From: Roseomonas mucosa ATCC BAA-692
GTDB taxonomy: Bacteria; Pseudomonadota; Alphaproteobacteria; Acetobacterales; Acetobacteraceae
Assembly (NCBI RefSeq): GCF_000622225.1
Contig: NZ_JHWD01000004.1
Coordinates: 248,001-312,000 of the forward strand
Direction: 5' to 3'
Length of the DNA stretch: 64,000 nucleotides
The notes under the pieces were generated by a model. The model was not told the DNA's origin. It did not search any database and was given only the letters and a program-made list of their open reading frames with translations. Made by a program: the position numbers and the translations under genes. Positions 44,896 through 52,783 of this stretch are shown here, in pieces (the first letter of the stretch is position 1; the number at the start of each line of letters is the position of its first letter).

Positions 44896-46686
44896 TCAGT
44901 CCTCTCGCGGGCCGCTCGCCGCAGGGCCCGGGGCCGGTTCCGGCGCCGCTCCCTTGTGGGGCGCCTCCTGGACCGGCCGCGACGGCGTGCCCGGAATGCC
45001 CTTCTGCGCCCCCGGCGCGGCCCCTTCGGCCCGGCCGGGCGTGTCGCCCCGCAATTCGCCGGGCGGCACGCGGCGGATCGCCCATTGCACGCTCTGGGTC
45101 CCCGGTTCCGCCTGCAGCACCACCTGGCGGGTCGGCTGCGGCTCGCCGGCGGCATAGAGGCTTTCCTCCAGCGCCAGGGCGGCACCCTCGCCGCGCATCC
45201 GCCAGCTCGTGCCCGAGGGCAGGCGGAGCAGCACGCCGCGCCCATCCTCCAGCACGGAGGCCTTCACCGTGGGATGGAGGTGGAAGCGCACCGCGAAGCC
45301 GCCGGCCGGGCTCTCGGCCTCCACCGCATCCTCGCCGCGCAGGTCGTCGCCGGATTCGGAGAGCCAGAGGCGGCGGCGATGGACGGCGCCGAGGATCTTC
45401 TTCCAGCCGTCATGCGTCGCATCCAGCCATTGCGCGCCCTCGGCCTCCTGCCGCTCGGCCTCCACCACCTCCGGCCGGCGGCCCAGCCCGTCCTCGCGCA
45501 GCTCGGCGCTGTTGGTATCGGCCAGGACCAGGGTGGAATGCGCCGCGGTGGAACGCAGCGCGTCGCGCCATTCGGGCTCGGCCAGGGGGGAGGCGCCGCA
45601 GTTCACGATCAACCGGTCCCGCCCGACCGACATCTCGAAGCTGAGCGTGCCCGCATGGTGCCAGCGGTCGGCGCCGCGCGGCAGCGGTCCGGGGCCGGAT
45701 TCATGCGGCGGCGGCGGGCCGCAATCCACGATCACCAGCGTCCGCCCGGCGAGCAGGCGCTGGAAGCCGCTGTCGGGCAGGATCAGCGGTGCCCGGCCAC
45801 GCGCCTGGGCCTGGGTGAGGACGAGGTCCAGCAGCGGCGCCGCCTCTCCCCGCGTGCCGTTGAAGCAGGCCAGCCCGCCGTCGCCGTGGCGGAAGACGCG
45901 CAGCGCCGGGCCGGCGCGGTCCAGCGCCAGGGAAAGATGCGGCGGCGCCTCCAGCTCGGCCCCGTGCAGGAGGTTGCGCAGCTCGATCAGGTCCTGCAGC
46001 GCGGCCAGATGCACCGCGGGCGAGCGTTCCGCGTGGCAGCCATCGGGCAGGAACTGGCGCTCCAGCTCGGCGGGGAGGAGCTTCAGGCAGCGGGTGAGCC
46101 AGCCCTCCTCCTCCAGCGCCACGGCGGCCGCCATGGCGCCCTTCAGCGCCACCAGCCCGCCGCGGTGCTCGCAATGCGCCGGCAGAGCGGCGACCAGCCC
46201 GCGCGCGTCCTGCGCCAGCCGCTGCATCAGCGCCTTGCGGAAGCCGTCCTCGGCGGTCGCGGCCAGGAAGTCCCAGTGCCCCAGCCAGGCGGAAAGCCGC
46301 GCCCCCACCACCTCCGGCGCATCGGCCAGGGCCTCGTTGCCGGTGCGGGACAGCCAGTCCTGGGTCAGCGCCCGCGCCCGCAGCCGGGCATTGTCCGTGC
46401 CCAGCGCCCGCAGGTCGCGCAGCCAGGCGAAGCCGTGCAGCGCGGCGCGCCAGCAGGGGCTGCCGCCGCTCATCGCCTCCGGCGCGCCGGGCGTGGCGCG
46501 GGCGGCCTCGGCGGGCAGCAGCAGGCCGGTGGTGCCGAGCACCTCGAACTCGCCCTTCAGCAGCCGCTGGCCGCGCGCCGCGTCGCCCGGCCAGAGGTCG
46601 CGGAAGGCGCGGGCCGGCGCCTCGGGCACGCGCAGCGGCTTGAGCCCGGCCAGGGTGCGCTTGGCGCCGCGCAGCCAGCCGCTCAT
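44896..46686 (-). CDS. Heparinase II/III family protein
   Basis: A 596-residue protein of the alphaproteobacterial heparinase II/III-like group. The first 300 residues are the helical alpha-alpha toroid (FAWLRDLRALG, RAWL-like LSAWLGHWDFLAA, QFLPDGCHAERSPAVHLA), and residues about 330-530 the beta-sandwich (HAGTLSFEMSVGRDRLIVNCG, AAHSTLVLADTNSAEL, HDGWKKILGAVHRRRLWLS). No signal peptide is evident. The last 60 residues are a Pro/Gly/Ala-rich tail. Its ATG overlaps the rpe stop by 4 bases. In many alphaproteobacteria this gene lies between rsmB/rpe and purH, and its polysaccharide substrate is still unknown. Confidence 0.82.
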   Translation of the reverse strand: MSGWLRGAKRTLAGLKPLRVPEAPARAFRDLWPGDAARGQRLLKGEFEVLGTTGLLLPAEAARATPGAPEAMSGGSPCWRAALHGFAWLRDLRALGTDNARLRARALTQDWLSRTGNEALADAPEVVGARLSAWLGHWDFLAATAEDGFRKALMQRLAQDARGLVAALPAHCEHRGGLVALKGAMAAAVALEEEGWLTRCLKLLPAELERQFLPDGCHAERSPAVHLAALQDLIELRNLLHGAELEAPPHLSLALDRAGPALRVFRHGDGGLACFNGTRGEAAPLLDLVLTQAQARGRAPLILPDSGFQRLLAGRTLVIVDCGPPPPHESGPGPLPRGADRWHHAGTLSFEMSVGRDRLIVNCGASPLAEPEWRDALRSTAAHSTLVLADTNSAELREDGLGRRPEVVEAERQEAEGAQWLDATHDGWKKILGAVHRRRLWLSESGDDLRGEDAVEAESPAGGFAVRFHLHPTVKASVLEDGRGVLLRLPSGTSWRMRGEGAALALEESLYAAGEPQPTRQVVLQAEPGTQSVQWAIRRVPPGELRGDTPGRAEGAAPGAQKGIPGTPSRPVQEAPHKGAAPEPAPGPAASGPRED

Positions 46687-47381
46687 TCCGGTCTCCGCAA
46701 CGTCTCGCCGCCCCCGCCCTCCGTGGCCTGCGGGCGCAGCGCGGCGATGGCGGCGGCATAGTCGGGCTTGCCGAAGACGGCGGTGCCGGCCACCAGCGTG
46801 TCGGCGCCCGCCGCGAGGCAGAGCGGCGCGGTCTGGTCGGTGACACCGCCGTCGATCTCCAGCGCGATGTCGCGGCCGGAGGCGTCGATCATGCGGCGCA
46901 GCGCCTCGATCTTCGGCAGTTGCGAGGTCAGGAAGGACTGGCCGCCGAAGCCCGGATTGACCGTCATCACCAGCACGAGGTCGAGCAGGTCCAGCACGTT
47001 CTCCAGCGCCGAGACCGGCGTGGCGGGGTTGAGCACCACGCCCGCCTTGCAGCCCAGGCCCCGGATCGTCTGCAGCGAGCGGTGCAGGTGCGGCCCGGCC
47101 TCCGGATGCAGGGAGATGACATGCGCCCCGGCCTCGGCGAAGGCGGCCAGGTAGGGATCGGCCGGCGCGATCATCAGGTGCACGTCGAAGGGCAGCGTGC
47201 AGTGCCGGCGCAGCGCGCGCACCAGCGAGGGGCCGAAGGAGATGTTCGGCACGAAATGCCCGTCCATGATGTCGAGATGCAGCCAGTCGGCGCCGGCGGC
47301 TTCGATGGCGTGAACCTCCTCGCCCAATCGGGCGAAGTCAGCGGCCAGGAGGGATGGGGCGATGCGGACTGATCTGGACAC
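46683..47381 (-). CDS. rpe: Ribulose-phosphate 3-epimerase
   Basis: A 232-residue TIM-barrel enzyme interconverting ribulose 5-phosphate and xylulose 5-phosphate in the pentose phosphate pathway. Seen: IAPSLLAADFARLGEEV, WLHLDIMDGHFVPNISFGP with metal ligands, FDVHLMI, VMTVNPGFGGQSF, and EIDGGVTDQTA. The start is GTG with no strong ribosome-binding site. Overlap with the heparinase gene implies coupled translation. Confidence 0.94.
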   Translation of the reverse strand: MSRSVRIAPSLLAADFARLGEEVHAIEAAGADWLHLDIMDGHFVPNISFGPSLVRALRRHCTLPFDVHLMIAPADPYLAAFAEAGAHVISLHPEAGPHLHRSLQTIRGLGCKAGVVLNPATPVSALENVLDLLDLVLVMTVNPGFGGQSFLTSQLPKIEALRRMIDASGRDIALEIDGGVTDQTAPLCLAAGADTLVAGTAVFGKPDYAAAIAALRPQATEGGGGETLRRPE

Positions 47382-47704
47382 GGGGCCGTTTTGCCAGCCG
47401 GTCCGGCGGTGGGCAACCGCCAGAGATAGGTTTGCGGCGGCCGATCGCCACGAGTGCCGCCCCTTGCGGGCTCACGATTCCGGGAAAACGCCCTTCCGCC
47501 TCTTCCCGCCGCCGGCGCGCCGATTCCGCGCGAAGGCCCGAGGCGGGCGACGGGCGGGAGCACCGTGGCATCGTGCCGCATGCGCGCGGAGAAAATTTCA
47601 CCTCCCGGATTGCCACATCGGGGCAGGATTTCCTTTCCTGTTGCGAAGCGGGCGCGGTCGTGGAGAAAAGATTTCCAAACCGCAGAGTCCCCCCGACCTC
47701 CGCC
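47382..47704. promoter_or_regulatory. 323-bp divergent gap between rpe and the Bug-type gene
   Basis: No gene is supported. A mildly AT-richer stretch at 47590-47680 (GGAGAAAATTTCACC, GGAAAAGATTTCC-like) before the plus-strand gene is the likely promoter area. The rest is GC-rich with chance open frames. Confidence 0.35.
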
Positions 47705-48766
47705 ATGCCCTCCCCCACCCGCCGCCGCCTGCTTTCCGCCACCGCTGCCCTGCTTTCCGCTGGCGCGCCACCCCTGGTTCTTTCCGGCCACGCCGCCCCC
47801 GCCCAGGGCGACAGCGAAGGCCAAGGGACCAGCCAGGGGGCAAGCCAGGCAACGGATCAGGGCACGGGACATTGGCCCGCCCGCCCCATCCGCCTGATCA
47901 TCCCCGTCGCCCCGGGCGGCAGCCTGGACATCCTCGGCCGTGTCCTGGCCAAGCGCCTGACCGCCACGCTGGGCCAGCCCGTGGTGGCGGAGAACATGGC
48001 CGGAGGCGGCAGCAACATCGCCTTCGAGCACGTCGCCCATGCCCGGCCGGACGGCCACACGCTTCTGGTCGGCTCCGACGTTCTGGCCATCAACCCGGCC
48101 CTCTATCCCCGCGCCGGCTACGACCCGGTGCGCGACTTCGCGCCGGTGGCCGAGGCGGTGCGCGCGCCGCAGGTGCTGGTGGTGCGCGACGGGCTGGAGG
48201 CCCGGGACATCGGCGCCTTCCTGTCCCTGGCGCGGGAGGCCGGGGGGAACCTTTCCATGGCCTCCCAGGGCAATGGCAGCCTTGGCCACCTCGCCGGCGC
48301 GCTGCTGGCGCAGCGGGCGGGCGTGGCCTGGACGCATGTGCCCTATCGCGGCGGCGGCCCGGCGGTGATCGACCTCACCGGCGGGCATATCGACGCGCTG
48401 ATGGTGACGCTGCCCGCCGCGATCGAGCAGATCCGGGCCGGACGCATCCGCGCCCTGGCGGTGACCTCCGCGGGCCGCGACCCCAACCTGCCCGGGGTGC
48501 CGAGCCTGGCCGAGAGCGGCTTTCCCGGCTTCGAGGTGGTGACCTGGCAGGGCATCCTCGCCCCCGCCGGCACGCCGGCGCCCATCCTGCGCCGCCTGGC
48601 CGGGGAGATCGCCGCCGGCCTCGCCGACCCGGAGGTGTCGGGCCAGCTCCGCGCCCAGGCCTTCGAGATCACCGGCACCGGCCCGGACCGTTTCCGCGCC
48701 CTGGTCACCGCCGAGGCCCGGCGCTGGCCGGAGGTGGTGCGGGCCTCCGGCGCCCGGCTGGAGTGA
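47705..48766 (+). CDS. Bug-type tripartite tricarboxylate transporter substrate-binding protein
   Basis: A 353-residue periplasmic solute receptor of the TctC/Bug family. Seen: a Tat-like export signal (TRRRLLSATAALLSAG), a low-complexity Gly/Gln/Ser linker (about 33-55), then RPIRLIIPVAPGGSLDILGR, NMAGGGSNIAFEHVAHARPDGHTL (two adjoining motifs), GNGSLGHLAGALL, THVPYRGGGPAVIDLTGGHIDAL (pieces of the hallmark) and RDPNLPGVPSLAESG. No TctA/TctB membrane genes are nearby, so it is an orphan receptor; ligands of such proteins are mostly carboxylates. Confidence 0.88.
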   Translation: MPSPTRRRLLSATAALLSAGAPPLVLSGHAAPAQGDSEGQGTSQGASQATDQGTGHWPARPIRLIIPVAPGGSLDILGRVLAKRLTATLGQPVVAENMAGGGSNIAFEHVAHARPDGHTLLVGSDVLAINPALYPRAGYDPVRDFAPVAEAVRAPQVLVVRDGLEARDIGAFLSLAREAGGNLSMASQGNGSLGHLAGALLAQRAGVAWTHVPYRGGGPAVIDLTGGHIDALMVTLPAAIEQIRAGRIRALAVTSAGRDPNLPGVPSLAESGFPGFEVVTWQGILAPAGTPAPILRRLAGEIAAGLADPEVSGQLRAQAFEITGTGPDRFRALVTAEARRWPEVVRASGARLE

Positions 48767-48793
48767 CGCCCGGCGGGGCGAAGCCTGCCGCGC

Positions 48794-50824
48794 TCAGCCA
48801 GGGGAGAGACAGGGGCTGCGGCGGGCATAGTCGCGGAGTTCGGGCGGGATGCGTTCCAGCACGTTGCCGGCGGCCAGCAGGGCGCGTCCCTCCGGCGTCC
48901 AGCGGGCGGGGCGGATGGACGGGGCGGCGAAGGCGCCGCTGACCCGCACGGGGATATCCAGCGCCAGGGTGCCGGTGGTGGACCGGGCGCTGCCCACGGT
49001 CAGGTCCATCTGCCGGCGGCGCAGGTCGAAGCGGCCATTGCCGGCGATGGTCCCGTGCTCGGCCCGGAGGCGAAAGGGCGCGACCGTGGCGACGCCGTCG
49101 CGCAGGTCCACCACGCCCAGGAGGCAGGAAATGGCGCTCTGCCCCCGCGCCGTGCGGAACAGGCCCCGCAGGTCCTGCGAGGCGAGCTCGATCAACTCGC
49201 GCGCGATGCTGCCGCCCGTCATGCCCACCACGGCCGAGGCATGCGCGCCCCGCGCCGCGCCGTTGAGCGTCGCGCCGCGGGCGCTGAGCGTGACATGCCC
49301 GTCCATTCGGCCCTGGAGGTCGATCTGGCCGATGCCGAGTTCCCGCCGCAGGGCCTGGACATCCAGGCCGGTGGCGGCGAGCCGGGCGGAGATGCGGGCA
49401 CCGGGCTGGCCGGGCTCCGCCGGGCTTTCCACCGCCCCCTGCCCCTCGACCTTTCCGCCGAGATAGCCGCCCGAGAGGTCCTCCAGCACCACGCGCCCCG
49501 GCTCCAGGCTGGCGGCGAGCCTGGCCCCGGTAAGGCGCAGCGTGCCGTAGTCGAGCTGCTCCGCGCTGATCCGGGCCGAGACCAGCATCCCCGGCGAGCG
49601 GTCCACCGCCAGCGGCAGGTCGGTGGTGTCCCCCGAGCCGCCGCTGGCGGGTGCGCCGAGCAGGCGGTTCAGGTCCAGGCGGGCGAAGGGCAGGTCGAGG
49701 GCGAGCCTGTCCGGCTCGCCCCGCGCGCCCTCGTCGAGCCGCAGCCGCGCGCCCGCGATGGCCGACCCGCCCAGGGCGCCCGAGGCATCGCGCAGCCGCC
49801 AATGGTCGCCGGAGCGTTCCAGTACGCCGGCAAGGCGGAGCGGCGGGCCTGCCTTCGCTTCCGGCGGCGGCGATCCGGCGATGGCGAGGAGGACATCCGG
49901 CGTCGCGGCCTCCAGCACGAGTTGCCCCTTCGCCCCATCCAGGTTCAGCGGATCGGCCATGGTGCCGCCGAAGCCCAGGCTGGTGTCGCCGGAATTCACG
50001 CGCAACGTGACGGGGCAGGGCCCGCTCTTGTCGCGCAGCGCCAGGAAGGAGGCGAGATCGACCTGCAGGCGCAGCGGCAGGCCGTTATAGGCCCCCTGGG
50101 CGCTGAGCCGCACCGGCTCGTCCAGATCCTCCGCCCCGAGGGAAACACGGTCGAGCCGGACGTGCAGCCGGTTGCCGCCCGATGTGGCGATCTCCACCTC
50201 GCCATCGGTCAGGACGAGGTCCAGCAGCGCGGGAAAGCCCGCCCGGCCGGGGGGATCGACCGGCGGCAGGGCATCCGGCCCGGCCCCCTGTGCCGACGAG
50301 GCCGCCTGCCCGGCGGGCGCCCCAGGAGCTGTCTCGGGAGCCGCCCCTGGGGCCGTGCCAGCGGAGGCCGTGTCCCGGGGCTGTGCCGAGGCCGGCTGCC
50401 GGCCAGCCCCCCGGACTTCCCCTTGGGCCTCCTGTTGGCCCTTCGCGTGGAAATGCCAGTTGCCGGTGCCGTCCGGCGCCCGCTCCAGCCGCAGCCTCGC
50501 GCCGGAAACCGACAGGTGCCGCAACACGGGCGGCCCCTGGAGCAGCGACAGGACATCCAGCTCGCCCTCGGCCTGGGCGACCTCCAGCATGGGCGCCGCG
50601 CCGGGCAGCCCGGCCAGCCGCAGGCCCCGCACCTCCAGGCGCGTCCAGTGCCCGGGCACCACCTTCAGCCCGGCGAAGGCCAGGTCCCGCCCCAGCAGCG
50701 CGCCGCCGACCCGCCCCGCCACGGGGCCGAGGTCGAGATGCGGCAGCAGCCACCAGCCGCCGGCCAGCGCCAGCAGCAGCAGGACCGCCAGCGACAGCAT
50801 GATCCGGATGGCCCAGCGAATCAT
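48794..50824 (-). CDS. AsmA-family protein
   Basis: A 676-residue AsmA-like protein, inserted in the inner membrane by one N-terminal helix (about 5-25) with a long periplasmic beta-rich part. Seen: GRDLAFAGLKVVPGHWTRLEVRGLRL (pieces, AsmA N-terminal repeat), a Pro/Ala/Gly-rich linker (about 135-190), and a C-terminal AsmA_2-like domain with LDLNRLLG, GGSIARELIELASQDL and LRAEHGTIAGNGRFDL. These proteins bridge the envelope and are tied to phospholipid or outer-membrane homeostasis. The ATG at 50824 is fixed by the membrane helix and an AGG nearby. Confidence 0.85.
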   Translation of the reverse strand: MIRWAIRIMLSLAVLLLLALAGGWWLLPHLDLGPVAGRVGGALLGRDLAFAGLKVVPGHWTRLEVRGLRLAGLPGAAPMLEVAQAEGELDVLSLLQGPPVLRHLSVSGARLRLERAPDGTGNWHFHAKGQQEAQGEVRGAGRQPASAQPRDTASAGTAPGAAPETAPGAPAGQAASSAQGAGPDALPPVDPPGRAGFPALLDLVLTDGEVEIATSGGNRLHVRLDRVSLGAEDLDEPVRLSAQGAYNGLPLRLQVDLASFLALRDKSGPCPVTLRVNSGDTSLGFGGTMADPLNLDGAKGQLVLEAATPDVLLAIAGSPPPEAKAGPPLRLAGVLERSGDHWRLRDASGALGGSAIAGARLRLDEGARGEPDRLALDLPFARLDLNRLLGAPASGGSGDTTDLPLAVDRSPGMLVSARISAEQLDYGTLRLTGARLAASLEPGRVVLEDLSGGYLGGKVEGQGAVESPAEPGQPGARISARLAATGLDVQALRRELGIGQIDLQGRMDGHVTLSARGATLNGAARGAHASAVVGMTGGSIARELIELASQDLRGLFRTARGQSAISCLLGVVDLRDGVATVAPFRLRAEHGTIAGNGRFDLRRRQMDLTVGSARSTTGTLALDIPVRVSGAFAAPSIRPARWTPEGRALLAAGNVLERIPPELRDYARRSPCLSPG

Positions 50825-51015
50825 GATCCTGCCTGAGCTCCACCCGTCATCCCGCGCCTGGTTCCGCCGTTCCGCGCCGGCAGAGGTACGGGATCGGCAC
50901 GCCATGCCACAAGCCGTTCGCGGAACGGGCCTCGCGGCGCTTCCCCGGGAAAGCCCCGCGCCTTGCGCCGCAAGTGCGGCCTTGCCCCCGGAAGGCGGGC
51001 CGGCCACCCTGGCGC

Positions 51016-51453
51016 ATGGATGCCCAGATCGCCGTCACCGATTCGCCGGCCGAGGCCGAGCGCGAGACCGTCCTCCGGGGGCTGATCGCCTTCAACACGG
51101 AACGTGCCGGGCCGCTGGAGATGCGGCCCCTGGCGGTCATCCTGCGCGATCCGGGGACGGGCCACCCGCTGGGCGGGCTGATCGGCCGCACCACCCGGGA
51201 CTGGTTCTTCGTGGAGATGTTCCACCTGCCGGCGGAAGCGCGGGGCCAGGGCACCGGCCGCCGCATCCTGATCGCGGCGGAGGAGGAGGCGCTGCGGCGC
51301 GGCTGCCGCTACGCCTGGCTCGACACCTTCAGCTTCCAGGCGCGGGGCTTCTACGAGAAGCTCGGCTACAGCGTCTTCGGCACGCTGGAGGACTACCCGG
51401 CCGGCCATTCCCGCTACTTCCTGCGCAAGACCCTGGGCGAGCCGGGCCGGTAG
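51016..51453 (+). CDS. GNAT N-acetyltransferase, small
   Basis: A 145-residue acetyltransferase. Seen: RGLIAFNTERAGPLEMRPLA, the acetyl-CoA loop ARGQGTGRRIL, WLDTFSFQARGFYEKLGY and GTLEDYPAGHSRYFLRK, typical of the small YhhY/YjgM-like enzymes acting on unknown small molecules. The ATG at 51016 is chosen by family length. It is flanked by the AsmA gene in divergent orientation and by rsmB in convergent orientation. Confidence 0.85.
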   Translation: MDAQIAVTDSPAEAERETVLRGLIAFNTERAGPLEMRPLAVILRDPGTGHPLGGLIGRTTRDWFFVEMFHLPAEARGQGTGRRILIAAEEEALRRGCRYAWLDTFSFQARGFYEKLGYSVFGTLEDYPAGHSRYFLRKTLGEPGR

Positions 51454-51484
51454 GAGCCGCCCCGCCCGGGGTGCGGGAAACGGC

Positions 51485-52726
51485 CTAGGCCCTCGCCCGG
51501 AGGCGGGCGGCGAAGAAGCCGTCCAGCCCGCCGCGTTCCGACCAGAGATCGGGCCGGGTGCGCAGCGCCCCGTCCCGCGTGACGGCTTCGGCGAGGCCGG
51601 GCACCTCCTCCGGCCGCACCGGATCGAGTTCCAGCCCCAGCGTGGCGGCCGTGGCCAGATGCGCCTCGCCCTCCTCCGGCTGCAGCGAGCAGGTGGCGAA
51701 GACCAGCCGCCCGCCGGGCTTCAATTGCCGCGCCGCCGCCGCCAGCATCCGGCGCTGCAGGTCGGCCAGCGGCGCGATGTCCGAGGCGCGCTTCAGGAAG
51801 GGCACGTCCGGGTGCCGGCGCATGGTGCCGGTGGCGGTGCAGGGCGCGTCCAGCAGGATGGCGTCGAACCGCTCCGCCGGCGCCCATTCCAGCACGTCCG
51901 CGACCGCCAGCTCCGCCTCCAGCCCCAGGCGGCGCAGGTTCTCGCCCAGGCGTCCGGCGCGCTTCGCATCCTTCTCCACCGCCGTGACCCTCGCCCCGGC
52001 GGCGGCGAGCTGCGCCGTCTTGCCGCCGGGCGCGGCGCCGAGATCGGCCACCCGCTCCCCCGGCCGCGCCGCCAGCAGCCGCGCCGGCAGGGCGGCGGCG
52101 GCATCCTGCGCCCAGAACCGCGCCTCGCCCGCCCCGGGCAGATCCGAGAAGCGCGTCCCGGCCGGAAGGCGCAGCGTGCCGGTGGGCAGCAGCTCGCCCC
52201 CTTCCGGCGGGGCAGCGCCCGGCATCAGGCTGAGGTCCAGCGGCGCGGGCTCGCGATGCGCACGGGCGATGGCGCGCACCGCCGGGCCATAGGCGGCGTG
52301 CCAGGCGCCCCAGAGCCAGGGCGGCGTGTCCAGGCGCTCGGAATCCAGCCCCTCCAGCGCCGCCGGCCCGGCCTCGGCCACGCGGCGCAGCACCGCGTTC
52401 ACCAGCCCCGCCAGCGGCTTCGGCGCCAGCCCCACCGCGGCGGAGACGGCGGCATGGGGCGGCGTGCCGAGCAGGAGCAGGTCCGCCGTGCCGATGCGCA
52501 GCGCCAGCCGCGCCGGGGCCGGGGGCTCCCGCCGCAGCCAGGGCTCCAGCAGCGCGTCGATCGTGCCCAGGCGGCGCAGCACATGGGAGGCGAGGCGGTG
52601 CGCGGCGGCCCGGTCACGCGGCTCCAGCGGCGGCAACGCGTCCAGCGCTTCCTCCAGCGGGCGGTGGCGTTCCAGCACGGCGGTCAGCAGCGCCGCGGCG
52701 GTGCTTCTGGTCGGATTGATAGTCAT
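51485..52726 (-). CDS. rsmB: 16S rRNA (cytosine-967-C5)-methyltransferase RsmB-like
   Basis: A 413-residue m5C methyltransferase. Residues 1-130 are a NusB-like RNA-binding domain (ALLTAVLERHRPLEEALDAL, DRAAAHRLASHVLRRLG). The C-terminal part is the catalytic domain with DLGAAPGGKTAQLAAAGARV, the DAPCTATGTMRRHPDV and FATCSLQPEEGE motifs holding the two conserved cysteines. GGAGCGTGAC precedes the ATG. In other alphaproteobacteria it often heads the heparinase/rpe operon; here five kilobases of unrelated genes separate them. Confidence 0.92.
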   Translation of the reverse strand: MTINPTRSTAAALLTAVLERHRPLEEALDALPPLEPRDRAAAHRLASHVLRRLGTIDALLEPWLRREPPAPARLALRIGTADLLLLGTPPHAAVSAAVGLAPKPLAGLVNAVLRRVAEAGPAALEGLDSERLDTPPWLWGAWHAAYGPAVRAIARAHREPAPLDLSLMPGAAPPEGGELLPTGTLRLPAGTRFSDLPGAGEARFWAQDAAAALPARLLAARPGERVADLGAAPGGKTAQLAAAGARVTAVEKDAKRAGRLGENLRRLGLEAELAVADVLEWAPAERFDAILLDAPCTATGTMRRHPDVPFLKRASDIAPLADLQRRMLAAAARQLKPGGRLVFATCSLQPEEGEAHLATAATLGLELDPVRPEEVPGLAEAVTRDGALRTRPDLWSERGGLDGFFAARLRARA

Positions 52727-52783
52727 GTCACGCTCCGTATGTCCCCGCCGTGCCGCGCATGCTAGAGGCGGCAGGGCCGCGGA

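Noticed and set aside
42559-46761. 1400-codon open frame on the plus strand
   Set aside because: It is antisense to ghrA-like, GT4 and heparinase genes. The translation is His/Gln/Arg/Gly-rich with no family motifs, a typical GC-driven shadow.
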